Assembly: GCA_016932995.1 (NCBI GenBank)
Contig: JAFGBU010000003.1
Span: forward strand, 1-64,000
Reading direction: 5' to 3'
DNA length: 64,000 bases
Origin: Desulfovibrionaceae bacterium
Lineage (GTDB): Bacteria; Desulfobacterota; Desulfovibrionia; Desulfovibrionales; Desulfovibrionaceae
The notes under the pieces were generated by a model. It was not told the origin of the DNA, searched no databases, and worked only from the letters and a program-made list of their open reading frames with translations. Each line of letters begins with the position of its first letter. Position 1 is the first letter of the stretch. Positions 48,601-59,212 of this stretch are shown in pieces. A program made the position numbers and the translations under genes.

Positions 48601-49799
48601 GCCGTGATCTCGTTCTTGACCACGTCGGCGCGCACGAAGTCGGCGATCATGTACCGGCCCGAGCCCGTGGTGCCCACGCCCTTGACCGTTAAGCCGTGCA
48701 ACAGGCCCTTGGCCGCGAGCTCGTCCCGGATCTCGGCCAGGCCCTGGCGCACGGCCTCGATGGGCCTGGACGAGGTCATCAGGTAGCGCTTGGCCAGAAG
48801 GCCTCCGGCCTCGTCCACCAGGGCCAGGTTGGTGCTGATCGAGCCCACGTCGATGCCCAGATAGGCGGGGGTCGGGCCCTGTGCGGGGGTCTCGGCCGCC
48901 TCCGGCGTTGCGCTCAGGTGCCGCTCCCTGAAGCCGTCGCCCGGGCTGATCAGCCTGGGCAGGGCCTTGCCCATGGGCCGGACCGCGCCCACGGCCAGGC
49001 GCAGGCCGTCGAGGACAAGGGCCGCGGCCAGGCCGTCCTCCTCGGCGCGCATGGCCGCGCCCAGGGCGCCCATGTGGGTGGGCGTCTCGGGCAGAAAGAG
49101 CTCCTCCAGGCCGAAGACGTCCTTGAAGGCCTCGACCACGCCCCGGTTGAGCGACACCCCGCCCATGAAGGCCGTCTTTTCCCTGAGCGGCCTGCCCCGG
49201 ACGATGGCCCCCCGGAAGTTCCGGGCCACGGCCCGGCACAGCCCGGCCACGATGTCCTCCAGGGGCGTGGCGATCTGCTGCAGGTGGATCATGTCCGACT
49301 TGGCGAAGACCGAGCAGCGGCCGGCGATGCGCGCCGGGCGCTTGGACTCCAGGGCCAGGGCGGCGAACTCCTCGATGCCCAGGCGCATGCGCTCGGCCTG
49401 CTGGTCCAGGAAGGACCCGGTGCCCGCGGCGCAGACCGAGTTCAGGGAGAAGTCCTTGATGAACGGGCCGTCCAGGAGCAGGTACTTGGAGTCCTCGCCG
49501 CCCATCTCGAAGATGGTCGCGACCTCGGGGTGCAGCCGGGCCGTGGACAGGGCAAAGGCCGAGAGCTCGTTTATGTGCGGGGCGCCCAGGGCCTCGGCCA
49601 GGAGCCGGCCCGAGCTCCCGGTCACCGAGACCGTGAACTCGGGAAGGCGCCTTGCCGCCTCCTCCAGGACCTCCAGGGCGCAGGCCAGGGGCCGGCCCTT
49701 GTGCCGGCGGTACTCGCAGCGGATGATTTGCCCGGCCTGATCCAGCACGGCCAGCTTCACGCTCACCGAGCCGGAGTCGATCCCGGCCGTGTAGCCCAT
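45609..49799 (-). CDS. Large CoA-activase protein: two BadF/HgdC ATPase domains plus HgdB-like region
   Basis: 1396 residues. Two actin-like ATPase/activase domains (starting YTAGIDSGSVSVKLAVLD near 3 and YLGIDVGSISTNLALVD near 313), each with the cluster-binding CAAGTGSFL Cys. Then ECKECENRCKI and a DUF2229/HgdB-type region (FFMHDELPWHS, DTCFPIKAALGHA, YIPSCINT). Activases of this type use ATP to drive low-potential electrons into 2-hydroxyacyl-CoA dehydratases or double-cubane-cluster proteins. No dehydratase is adjacent, so the target is unknown. The protein seems complete. Confidence 0.9.
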   Translation of the reverse strand: MGYTAGIDSGSVSVKLAVLDQAGQIIRCEYRRHKGRPLACALEVLEEAARRLPEFTVSVTGSSGRLLAEALGAPHINELSAFALSTARLHPEVATIFEMGGEDSKYLLLDGPFIKDFSLNSVCAAGTGSFLDQQAERMRLGIEEFAALALESKRPARIAGRCSVFAKSDMIHLQQIATPLEDIVAGLCRAVARNFRGAIVRGRPLREKTAFMGGVSLNRGVVEAFKDVFGLEELFLPETPTHMGALGAAMRAEEDGLAAALVLDGLRLAVGAVRPMGKALPRLISPGDGFRERHLSATPEAAETPAQGPTPAYLGIDVGSISTNLALVDEAGGLLAKRYLMTSSRPIEAVRQGLAEIRDELAAKGLLHGLTVKGVGTTGSGRYMIADFVRADVVKNEITAQATAAVAIDPEVDTIFEIGGQDSKFISLKNGAIVDFEMNKACAAGTGSFLEEQAEKLDVAIKGEFQDLALAAEAPCPLGERCTVFMENSLQSNLQRGAGKDDVLAGLAYSIVQNYINRVVSGRRIGRRVFFQGGTAFNKSVTAAFEKHLGLAVTVPPNHDVTGAIGMALIAREHMRGRGASTFRGFDLANTAYSIKSFECKECENRCKINRVALEGVKEKLFYGGRCEKYDVRRSKQVRVPDLFAFRRERLIKAHQAYAQRLKDSGNAARLGRIGLPLAFFMHDELPWHSTLLWELGFEPVPSPWTNRQVVGLGVKAVLADTCFPIKAALGHARSLAELKLPLYIPSCINTAAPGEPSSLACPLTQSFPYQVRAHMRAAGQEVPMAAPIIRRQYGPRHLEERLFEALRPWGVKRSDIRPAMAAADRAQAEFTAALERRGQEVLDGLEERALVITGRAYNALDPGLNLDIPVKLASLDVLTIPMDLLPLERIENQWPQMYWRSGRRLLKAAWFVRRHPLLYALQIGSFSCGPDSFIEKYVDKVMGDKPMLRLEIDEHSADAGALTRCEAFLDSIESHRRNPGPAPDAAFTRPVRRAADFRERVVYGPLMSDHCLGLAAALRACGLKSEVLPETDAESMALARRFVSGKECYPCAVTTGDMVKKALAPDFDPERSAFFMPGGTGPCRFGQYSEFQRLVLDRLGLEEVPLFSPMQDVTMYEHMHIRGGDFARRSWEGVVAFDLLIKCLHKTRPYEKTQGSADELYAGCRQKLARDLAVPGKDIAPTLAGIRRAFEALPRDNGRPKPLIGVVGEIFVRSNRFSNEDLVRRIEDLGGEVWLAGVDEWVYYINYLHARRTHRTRDWKKALQIAIKSHIQKKTARRFESGFEGFLEAIHEPPIKHVLDKARPYLDDSVHGEAVLTIGKSVDMARPHAGRPAAGVVSAIPFGCMPGTIGTGLLREVSETFELPIITIPFDGTPQPTSALTLETFMEQARKRARG

Positions 49800-49846
49800 G
49801 GGTTCCTCCCTGGGCCGCCTTTGCCTGCCTGCGGCCCGGTTCAGGG

Positions 49847-51076
49847 TCAGGTCGCGCCGTTTCCGGCCCCGGCCGGGACGGCGCCTTTTGAAGCCTTGGT
49901 CAATGACATGAATAACGCCATATACAGGATTATTGCAACCGGGCTGTCAAAGAGCAGGGGCGAGGACATCCCCTGGACCAGGGCCGCGGCCAGCAGGCCC
50001 ACGGCAAAGGCCGATCCGGCGCGCGCCAGCCCGGCCCCGAAGGCCGCCAGGACCAGGGCCGGGGCGGCCAGGCCCCAGGCGGCCGTGATCCTGAGCCAGA
50101 ACGGCCCGAGGTCGTGGACATGGACCCCGGCCTGTCCCGGGACCAGGCCCTGGTCCTGGAGCAGGCCCAGCAGGGCCGGGGGCGCGGCCAGGGGCAGGGG
50201 GGAGCCCAGGGCGGACCCCAAGACCAGCCTTTTGGGCTCGCTGATCAACAGCTCAAGGCCCCCGGACCACTGCCAGGAGCGGTTGAGCATGTCCGCCAGG
50301 GCCGCGGGGGTCTGGGCGGCCCACAGGGCCAGGCCCAGGCCCCCGGCAAAGACCAGGCCCAGGCCGACCCGCCGTATCCAGGCCCCGGGGCACAGAAACA
50401 GGGATATCCAGACCGCCGCGAACAGGGCCGGAGGCCAGAGCGAGGACAACAGCCCCAGGCAGACCAGGCCCAGGCGGACGGTCCAGGCCTTGTCCCGCGG
50501 CCCGGCGGCCTCGCGGCCGGGGTCGAACCCGGCGCACAGGCCGACCAGAAGCAGGGTCGCGGTCCCTGACTGGGCCTGGGCCGCGCCTGCGGCGTACAGG
50601 GACAGGCCGGCCTGGATCAGGAAGACCAGGGCCCCCATCCAGGCCCCGGCCCGGAAGAGCGCGGCCCTTTGCGGCGGGCCGAAGGTCAGGACCCACATGG
50701 CCGCGAACAGGAGGTAGGCCAGGGGCCTGAGCTCCTCCAGGACCGGGGTCAGGGCCAGTATCCGGCCGGGCAGGCCGCTGCCCAGGGCGAACAGCCCGGC
50801 CAGGCACAGGACGAGCGCCCCGCTGGCCAGGGAGGCCAGGGCCGTGCTCGGCCGCGGCCGGCCGGCGCCGGGGATGAGGCAAAAGGCCAGGCCAAAGGCG
50901 GCCAGGACCAGCCAGGGCCCGTTTTCGATCAGGCCCGGGAGCAGGTCCGGAACCAGGCCCGCAAGCGGTCCCCCGGCCCGGCCCGGGATCAGGACCGCGG
51001 CCAGGGGCGCGATGGCGTAGGCCGCGGCCAGGGGCGCGGCCGCGAGCCGCCGGGTCGTTGGCATGTCCTGGGTCAT
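49847..51076 (-). CDS. Polytopic membrane protein of unknown function
   Basis: 409 residues from ATG 51076 (ATG 51064 is also possible; neither has a strong SD). About ten hydrophobic segments rich in Ala/Leu/Gly. The shape and the soluble SGGLELLISEPKRLVLGSALGSP stretch recall O-antigen-ligase or permease-like proteins, but no motif is convincing. Ends 47 bases before the activase gene on the same strand. Confidence 0.7.
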   Translation of the reverse strand: MTQDMPTTRRLAAAPLAAAYAIAPLAAVLIPGRAGGPLAGLVPDLLPGLIENGPWLVLAAFGLAFCLIPGAGRPRPSTALASLASGALVLCLAGLFALGSGLPGRILALTPVLEELRPLAYLLFAAMWVLTFGPPQRAALFRAGAWMGALVFLIQAGLSLYAAGAAQAQSGTATLLLVGLCAGFDPGREAAGPRDKAWTVRLGLVCLGLLSSLWPPALFAAVWISLFLCPGAWIRRVGLGLVFAGGLGLALWAAQTPAALADMLNRSWQWSGGLELLISEPKRLVLGSALGSPLPLAAPPALLGLLQDQGLVPGQAGVHVHDLGPFWLRITAAWGLAAPALVLAAFGAGLARAGSAFAVGLLAAALVQGMSSPLLFDSPVAIILYMALFMSLTKASKGAVPAGAGNGAT

Positions 51077-51261
51077 GGGTCGTTGCGCTGTCCGCCTTTG
51101 GCAAGCTGGTCTTTGATTACCCCCTACAGCGGCCGGGGTAAAGACCGGCCCGGCCCGCGAAGGGCCCCGGCGGCCTTGACGAAGGCGGGCAATTTCTATA
51201 ACTCTCAACCTCTTCATCGGCGCGGACCATGGGACCGGCCGGATTTTTTGGGAGCGCAGGC

Positions 51262-52731
51262 TTGTTCGATTCGCTGTCCGACCGCCTTTCCGAGGCGTTC
51301 AAGAAGTTCAAGGGCCACGGCCGCCTGGATGAGAAGAACATCCAGGACGGCCTGCGCGAGGTGCGCCTGGCCCTGCTCGAGGCCGACGTCAACTTCAAGG
51401 TCGTCAAGGACTTCGTGGACCGGGTCCGGGAGCGGGCCCTGGGCCGGGACGTCCTGGGCAGCCTGACCCCGGGCCAGCAGATCGTCAAGGTGGTCAACGA
51501 CGAGCTGGTCGAGCTCCTGGGCGGGGAGAGCCAGGGCCTGGCCCTGGACCGGCGGCCGCTCAGGATCATGCTCGTGGGCCTCCAGGGCTCGGGCAAGACC
51601 ACCTCGGCCGCCAAGCTGGCCCTGTACCTGCGCCGGGAGGGGCTCAAGCCCTACCTGGTGCCCGCGGACGTCTACCGGCCCGCGGCCATCGAGCAGATCC
51701 AGACCCTGGCCCGGCAGCTGGACGTCCCGGTCCACGCCTCGACCCCGGACATGAACCCGGTGGACATCTGCCGTGAGGCCATGGCCGCGGCCCACGAGGC
51801 CGGGTGCGACGCCCTGCTGTACGACACCGCGGGCCGGCTGCACATCGACGAGACCCTGATGGACGAGCTCTCGGCCATAAAGGCCGCCTGCTCGCCCCAG
51901 GAGATACTCTTGGTGGCCGACGCCATGACCGGCCAGGACGCGGTCACCGTGGCCCAGAGCTTCAACGAGCTCCTGGACCTGACCGGGGTCGTGCTGACCA
52001 AGATGGACGGCGACGCGCGCGGCGGGGCGGCCCTGTCCATCAAGTCGGTGACCGGCAAGCCCATCAAGCTGGTCGGCGTGGGCGAGAAGCTCTCGGACCT
52101 GGAGCCCTTCCACCCGGACCGGGCGGCCTCGCGCATCCTGGGCATGGGCGACGTGCTCACGCTGATCGAGAAGGCCCAGACCGAGTTCGACGAGGGCGAG
52201 GCCGAGAAGCTCGCGGACAAGATGCTGAAGTCCAAGTTCGACCTCGAGGACTTCAGGGTCCAGATGCGGCGCATCAAGAAAATGGGCTCCATCGAGGGCC
52301 TGCTCAAGCTCGTTCCGGGCATGGGCGGGCTGGTCAAGAACCTGGGCCAGGCCCAGATGCCCGAGAAGGAGCTCAAGAGGACCGAGGCGATCATCGGGTC
52401 CATGACCATGTTTGAGCGCCGCAACCCGGCCGCGCTCAACGCCAGCCGCAAGGCCCGCGTGGCCAGGGGCGCCGGGGTGAGCGTCCAGGAGGTCAACGTC
52501 CTGCTCAAGAACTTCGGGCGGATGAGCAAGATGATGAAGGACATGGTCGGGGGCGAGGCCAAGCCGGGCAAGGGCCTGCCCGGGATGCCCGCGGGCCTGC
52601 CCGGGATGCCGGGGATGCCCGGGATGGGCGAGGGCCCGGACCAGGGGTCCGCCAGGCGCAAGCTCAGCAAAAAGGCCCTGGCCGAGCGCAGGAAGAAAAA
52701 ACTGAAGAAAAAACAGCGCAAAAAGCGCTGA
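51262..52731 (+). CDS. ffh: Signal recognition particle protein Ffh
   Basis: 489 residues. I start it at TTG 51262 (FDSLSDRL..., GGAG upstream), matching the conserved Ffh N-terminus; an ATG at 51229 adds 11 poor residues. NG domain: GLQGSGKTTSAAKLA, DTAGRLH, TKMDGDARGG; M domain: GSIEGLLKLVPGMGG and the Met/Gly/Pro-rich tail. Co-translational targeting of membrane proteins. Heads the ribosomal cluster. Confidence 0.95.
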   Translation: MFDSLSDRLSEAFKKFKGHGRLDEKNIQDGLREVRLALLEADVNFKVVKDFVDRVRERALGRDVLGSLTPGQQIVKVVNDELVELLGGESQGLALDRRPLRIMLVGLQGSGKTTSAAKLALYLRREGLKPYLVPADVYRPAAIEQIQTLARQLDVPVHASTPDMNPVDICREAMAAAHEAGCDALLYDTAGRLHIDETLMDELSAIKAACSPQEILLVADAMTGQDAVTVAQSFNELLDLTGVVLTKMDGDARGGAALSIKSVTGKPIKLVGVGEKLSDLEPFHPDRAASRILGMGDVLTLIEKAQTEFDEGEAEKLADKMLKSKFDLEDFRVQMRRIKKMGSIEGLLKLVPGMGGLVKNLGQAQMPEKELKRTEAIIGSMTMFERRNPAALNASRKARVARGAGVSVQEVNVLLKNFGRMSKMMKDMVGGEAKPGKGLPGMPAGLPGMPGMPGMGEGPDQGSARRKLSKKALAERRKKKLKKKQRKKR

Positions 52732-52804
52732 ACACGGCGTTTGTTTTTAAGGCTTGCCTTTTTATCAAGCAATCTCTAATAAATAATAAGGGAGAATACT
52801 GGAA

Positions 52805-53044
52805 ATGGCTCTGAAGATCAGACTGACCCGTATGGGCACCAAGAAGCGTCCTTTTTACCGCATCGTGGCCCTGGACAGCGCCACGCGCCGCGACGGACGG
52901 CCATTGGAGTATCTGGGGCACTACAACCCCATGACCAACCCGGCGGAGGTGAAGATCGACAAGGAAAAGGTCGAGAAGTGGACTCAGAGGGGCGCCAAGC
53001 CCAGCGCCACGGTTCGTTCGCTCATGAAGCAGGCCGGGCTTTAG
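52805..53044 (+). CDS. rpsP: 30S ribosomal protein S16
   Basis: 79 residues beginning [21 protein letters not shown], with EYLGHYNPM; normal length. GGGAG SD. A GCTTG...CAAGC hairpin at 52752-52770 lies in the leader between ffh and rpsP and may be regulatory. Confidence 0.97.
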   Translation: MALKIRLTRMGTKKRPFYRIVALDSATRRDGRPLEYLGHYNPMTNPAEVKIDKEKVEKWTQRGAKPSATVRSLMKQAGL

Positions 53045-53121
53045 GCTGCGCGTTTCCCGCCCCGGGCGGAGGTCCGTCCCGGGCTTGTTGGCCGGAGTAT
53101 CCTGCAGAGAGGGTGGTTGCC

Positions 53122-53355
53122 ATGCTGAGAGAGATGATCGAGTACATTGCCAAATCATTGGTCGACAATCCTGACGCGGTCCGGGTTTCAGAGGTCGAGG
53201 GCGAGCAGACTTCCGTGATTGAGCTCAAGGTGGCCAAGGAGGACCTGGGCAAGGTCATCGGCAAGCAGGGGCGGACCGCCAGGGCCATGCGCACTCTCTT
53301 GGGGGCCGCATCGAGCAAGGCCAGGAAGCGTTCGGTACTGGAGATTTTGGAGTAG
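53122..53355 (+). CDS. khpA: KH-domain RNA-binding protein KhpA
   Basis: 77 residues from ATG 53122 (GAGAGGGTGG upstream). Single type II KH domain with the GxxG loop GKQG in [16 protein letters not shown]. Classic place between rpsP and rimM; partners with KhpB in other bacteria. Confidence 0.95.
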   Translation: MLREMIEYIAKSLVDNPDAVRVSEVEGEQTSVIELKVAKEDLGKVIGKQGRTARAMRTLLGAASSKARKRSVLEILE

Positions 53356-53374
53356 ACCCAGGGACAAGGGGACC

Positions 53375-53953
53375 ATGTCCGCCTCAAAGGCCGTTGGCCG
53401 GGACCCGGGCCGGGAGCTCCTGGCCCTGGGCAAGGCGGTCAAGCCGCACGGCGTCAGGGGGGAGGTCTGCGTAGCCAGCTACGCGGACTCCCCCTTTATA
53501 TATGATCTGCTGGACAGGGTCTTTTTGCGCCTCCCGGACCAGGCGGTCCGGGACTTGGCCATAGAGTCCTGGCGTCCGCACAAAGGCATGGTCCTGCTGA
53601 AGCTCGCCGGGGTTGACGACCGCGACGCGGCCGAGGCCCTGCGCGGCTGCGAGCTGGCGGTGAGAAAGGCCGACCTGCCCCCGGCCGAACCCGGCGAGGT
53701 CTACCTGCACGAGCTTGAGGGCTGCCGGGTGCTGCTTGCGGACGGCCGGGAGATCGGGGTCCTCAGGGGCTTCATCCTGGCCGGGGGCGGCGAGGTCTGG
53801 TCCATCGAGACCAGGGACGGCCGCGAGGTCCTGTTCCCGGCCGCGCCGGACCTGGTCCTGGGCCTGGACCCCGGGGCCGGGGAGGTGGTCGTTGACCCGC
53901 CCGAGGGGCTCCTGGACATCTATCTGGCCGGGGACACGGACAGGGGCCGCTGA
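53375..53953 (+). CDS. rimM: 16S rRNA processing protein RimM
   Basis: 192 residues from ATG 53375. LALGKAVKPHGVRGEVCVASY is the RimM signature; the PRC-barrel C-terminal half has LHELEGCRVLLADGREIG and ends in DPPEGLLDIYL. Helps S19 bind during 30S maturation. Confidence 0.95.
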   Translation: MSASKAVGRDPGRELLALGKAVKPHGVRGEVCVASYADSPFIYDLLDRVFLRLPDQAVRDLAIESWRPHKGMVLLKLAGVDDRDAAEALRGCELAVRKADLPPAEPGEVYLHELEGCRVLLADGREIGVLRGFILAGGGEVWSIETRDGREVLFPAAPDLVLGLDPGAGEVVVDPPEGLLDIYLAGDTDRGR

Positions 53954-53994
53954 CCGGCCGAAGCGGGCCGGCCGGCTCCCGGCACAGGGTCGTC

Positions 53995-55281
53995 ATGCGC
54001 GTCAACATCCTGAGCATATTTCCCGAGTTTTTCGACTCCCCCCTGCGGGCCGGGCTCATGGCCAGGGCCGTGGAAAAGGGCCTGCTCGGCTTCAGCCTGA
54101 TCGATCCCCGGGACTTTGCCCAGGACCGGCACCGGAGCGTGGACGACCGGCCCTATGGCGGCGGGCCGGGCATGGTCATGACCCCCGGGCCCCTGGCCCG
54201 GGCCCTGCGCTCGGTGCCCGAGCCCGGGCGCATGCTCGCCCTGACCCCCAGGGGCCGGCCCCTGGACCAGGCCCTGGCCCGGGAGCTCTCGGCCCAAGAG
54301 GCCCTGACCCTGGTCTGCGGCCGCTACGAGGGCCTGGACGAGAGGCTCTTCGAGCTCTTCCCCCTGGAGCCGGTCAGCGTGGGCGACTTCGTGCTCAACG
54401 GCGGCGAGGCCGCGGCCCTGTGCCTTGTCGAGGCCGTGGCCAGGCTCCTGCCGGAGTTCATGGGCCACGGGGACTCGGGCCTGGAGGAGAGCTTCTCGGA
54501 GGGGCTGCTGGAGTATCCCCAGTACACCCGGCCCGAGGAGTTCGAGGGCCTGAGGGTCCCGGAGGTCCTGACCGCCGGGGACCACGCCGGGATAGCGGCC
54601 TGGAGGCGGCGCAGGTCCCTTGAGGCCACCCTGCGGCAGCGGCCGGAGCTCTTGTCCGGGGCCCGGCTCGACGCGGCCGATCTTGGCGCGCTCAAGGCCC
54701 TGCGCCCGGCCGGCCTGGGCCGCAACCTGTACCTGGCCCTGGTCCACGGCCCGGTGTTGAACAAATTCGGGGAAATCGTCACCGTGTCTTTGACAAACCT
54801 CGACCTTCACGATATATCCCGCGTTTCCCGCTCATATCGACTGGGCGGGATGTACGCGCTCACCCCCCTCGAGGACCAGAGGGCCCTGGCCGAGTCGCTC
54901 ATCGGGCACTGGCTGGAGGGGGCGGGCGGCCGGGCCAATCCGGACCGGGCAAAGGCCCTGGCCCAGGTCAGGGTCATGGATTGCCTGGACAGCGCCGTGA
55001 ATGACCTGGAGCGCGTCAGCGGGCAGCGGCCCAGGCTGGTGGCGACCAGCGCCAGGCCCGTGGAGTCCGCGGTCCATGCCGCTCCGGCCGAGGTCCGGCA
55101 GTGGCTTGAGTCCTCGCCGGTGCTGCTGGTTCTGGGCACCGGCCACGGCCTGGCCCCGGAGATCGTGGACAGGGCCGACGCGGTCCTCAGGCCCCTGCGC
55201 TGGATGGACGCCTACAACCACCTGTCCGTGCGCAGCGCGGCCTCGGTGATTGTGGACCGCTTGCTCGGGGACGTGTACTGA
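53995..55281 (+). CDS. trmD: TrmD tRNA (m1G37) methyltransferase fused to a second SPOUT-type domain
   Basis: 428 residues. The first 240 are TrmD: MRVNILSIFPEFFDSPL, DDRPYGGGPGMVM, VCGRYEGLDER, and SVGDFVLNGGEAAA. The last 180 (LALVHGPVLNKFGEIVTVSLTNLDLHDISRVSRSY, LLVLGTGHGLAPE, RSAASVIVDRLLG) form a separate SAM-dependent RNA methyltransferase-like domain found fused to TrmD in Desulfovibrionales. The target of the second domain is unknown. Confidence 0.95.
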   Translation: MRVNILSIFPEFFDSPLRAGLMARAVEKGLLGFSLIDPRDFAQDRHRSVDDRPYGGGPGMVMTPGPLARALRSVPEPGRMLALTPRGRPLDQALARELSAQEALTLVCGRYEGLDERLFELFPLEPVSVGDFVLNGGEAAALCLVEAVARLLPEFMGHGDSGLEESFSEGLLEYPQYTRPEEFEGLRVPEVLTAGDHAGIAAWRRRRSLEATLRQRPELLSGARLDAADLGALKALRPAGLGRNLYLALVHGPVLNKFGEIVTVSLTNLDLHDISRVSRSYRLGGMYALTPLEDQRALAESLIGHWLEGAGGRANPDRAKALAQVRVMDCLDSAVNDLERVSGQRPRLVATSARPVESAVHAAPAEVRQWLESSPVLLVLGTGHGLAPEIVDRADAVLRPLRWMDAYNHLSVRSAASVIVDRLLGDVY

Positions 55282-55315
55282 AATTTTTGGCATTCAGGAT
55301 ATAAGGAGCGGGAAA

Positions 55316-55666
55316 ATGGAAGCCATCAAGAAGATAGAGCGGGAGCACATGCGCGTGGACATGCCCCGGTTCAAGGCCGGGGACACGGTCAAGGTCCAGC
55401 TGCGCATCATCGAGGGCGAGAAGGAGCGCATCCAGGTCTTTCAGGGCGTGGTCCTGCGCCTGCGCCGCGGCAGCACCGACGCCACCTTCACCGTGCGCAA
55501 GGTCTCGGACGGCATAGGCGTGGAGCGCGTCTTTCCCCTGCACTCGCCGTTCATCGAGGGCGTCGAGGTGCTCTCCGAGGGCAAGACCCGCCAGAGCCGC
55601 ATCTACTACCTCAAGAAGCTCAAGGGCAAGGCCGCCCGGATCAAGTCCAAGCAGATCTGGGAATAG
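55316..55666 (+). CDS. rplS: 50S ribosomal protein L19
   Basis: 116 residues with FKAGDTVKVQLRIIEGEKER, VQ-VFQGVVLRLRRG and the KKLKGKAARIKSK tail; normal length. AAGGAGCGGG SD. Last ribosomal gene before the hairpin at 55719. Confidence 0.97.
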   Translation: MEAIKKIEREHMRVDMPRFKAGDTVKVQLRIIEGEKERIQVFQGVVLRLRRGSTDATFTVRKVSDGIGVERVFPLHSPFIEGVEVLSEGKTRQSRIYYLKKLKGKAARIKSKQIWE

Positions 55667-55718
55667 CCCGGGCCGCGCTTGGCCGGTGGACAAGACCCGC
55701 CGGCCGCAATATTAGACT

Positions 55719-55760
55719 CCCTGAAGGTCGGGACGACCCCGTTCCTTCAGGGGGTTTTTT
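55719..55760 (+). terminator. Rho-independent terminator that also holds the rnhB SD
   Basis: CCCTGAAGG (55719-55727) pairs with CCTTCAGGG (55744-55752), with an inner CGGG/CCCG helix, then GG and six T (55755-55760). The T-run touches the rnhB ATG at 55761, so the GGGGG of the right arm is also the only SD for rnhB. Confidence 0.85.
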
Positions 55761-56423
55761 ATGTCCGGTCAACAGCCGCCCGTTCTGCCCGGCCTTGCCC
55801 GCTCGTGCCGGAACATGGCCGGGGTGGACGAGGCCGGCCGGGGCTGTCTGGCCGGGCCGGTGGTCGCCGCGGCGGTCATCCTGCCCGAGGACTGCGCCAT
55901 TTCGGGCCTCGACGACTCCAAGGTCCTGTCCGCGGCCAGGCGGCTGTGCCTGGCCCGGGAGGTCAAGGCCGTTGCCCTGGCCTGGTGCCTGGGGCTCAGC
56001 TGGCCCCGGGAGATCGACGAGCTGAACATCCTCCAGGCCACGTTCAGGGCCATGGCCAGGGCGGTGACCCGGCTCAGGCTAAGCCCGGAGTGGATCTGCG
56101 TGGACGGGGACAAGACCATCCCCCCGGAGGTCCTCGGCCAAAGCACGGCCCAGAGGGCCGTGGTCCGGGGCGACAGCCTGGTCCCGGCCGTCTCCGCGGC
56201 CTCGATCCTGGCCAAGACCTGGCGGGACCTGCTCATGGCCAAGCTCGACAGGCGCTATCCCGGATACGGCCTGGCCGGGCACAAGGGCTACGGCACGGCC
56301 GAACACCTGGGGGCCCTGGCCAGGCTGGGCCCCTCGCCCATGCACCGCATGACCTTTCGCGGCGTGCTCAAGGGCCCGGAAGCGGGGGACCACGGAGGCC
56401 AGGCGTGCCTGCCGGGCCTCTAG
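55761..56423 (+). CDS. rnhB: Ribonuclease HII
   Basis: 220 residues. [20 protein letters not shown] (catalytic Asp-Glu), [15 protein letters not shown], and SILAKTWRD with [12 protein letters not shown] are all in place. Removes single ribonucleotides and RNA from DNA. Its ATG sits at the foot of a terminator hairpin, so its expression depends on read-through or on a promoter inside the gap. Confidence 0.95.
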   Translation: MSGQQPPVLPGLARSCRNMAGVDEAGRGCLAGPVVAAAVILPEDCAISGLDDSKVLSAARRLCLAREVKAVALAWCLGLSWPREIDELNILQATFRAMARAVTRLRLSPEWICVDGDKTIPPEVLGQSTAQRAVVRGDSLVPAVSAASILAKTWRDLLMAKLDRRYPGYGLAGHKGYGTAEHLGALARLGPSPMHRMTFRGVLKGPEAGDHGGQACLPGL

Positions 56424-56800
56424 ACCTGGGCCGGGCCGGGGAGGCGGCCGCGGAAAGCCTGCTCAGGGCCAAGGGCTACGAGGTCCTGGAGCGCAACTGG
56501 CGCTTCCGGCAGCTGGAGCTGGACCTGATCTGCCGGGACCGCGACCGCCTGGTCTTCGTGGAGGTCAAGTCCAGGGGCCGGGCCGCGCTGGGCTCGGGCG
56601 CCGAGGCCGTGACCCGGGCCAAGCAGGCCAAGCTGAGCAAGGCCGCGGCCAGGTATTTGTCCGAGAACGGGCTCTGGGGCCGGGCCTGCCGTTTCGACCT
56701 GGTCCTGGTGCGCGAGTCCGAGGCCGGGCTTGTGGCCGAGCACCTGATCGACGCCTTCGAGGTCCGCCTGGACGGCGAACAGGGCTGGCAGCCCTGGTAG
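56405..56800 (+). CDS. UPF0102 protein YraN
   Basis: 131 residues from GTG 56405, six bases after GGAGG and inside the end of rnhB (19-bp overlap). Nuclease-like core [39 protein letters not shown] (D/E-x-K of the restriction-endonuclease fold) and FDLVLV. Usually beside rnhB; role in DNA metabolism suspected but not known. Confidence 0.93.
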   Translation: MPAGPLDLGRAGEAAAESLLRAKGYEVLERNWRFRQLELDLICRDRDRLVFVEVKSRGRAALGSGAEAVTRAKQAKLSKAAARYLSENGLWGRACRFDLVLVRESEAGLVAEHLIDAFEVRLDGEQGWQPW

Positions 56801-56822
56801 GTCGCCGGGCCCTTTCGGCCCG
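56780..56822. terminator. Two GC-rich hairpins in the convergent yraN/kinase gap
   Basis: CAGGGCT-GGC-AGCCCTG (56780-56796, end of yraN) and CGGGCC-CTTTC-GGCCCG (56806-56822) could end transcription from both sides. Neither has a T-run, so the call is tentative. Confidence 0.35.
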
Positions 56823-56827
56823 ATCCC

Positions 56828-59197
<2,370 letters not shown>

Positions 59198-59212
59198 GCT
59201 GCGCGCCGCCGG

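Noticed and set aside
45813-48692. A 959-codon open frame on the plus strand opposite the activase gene
   Set aside because: It is a shadow frame caused by GC bias; it has no family features, while the minus-strand frame has clear activase motifs.
49847-51076. Calling the polytopic membrane protein an O-antigen ligase
   Set aside because: The hydrophobic profile is compatible, but no conserved ligase loop residues are recognisable and the neighbours are unrelated to glycan synthesis.
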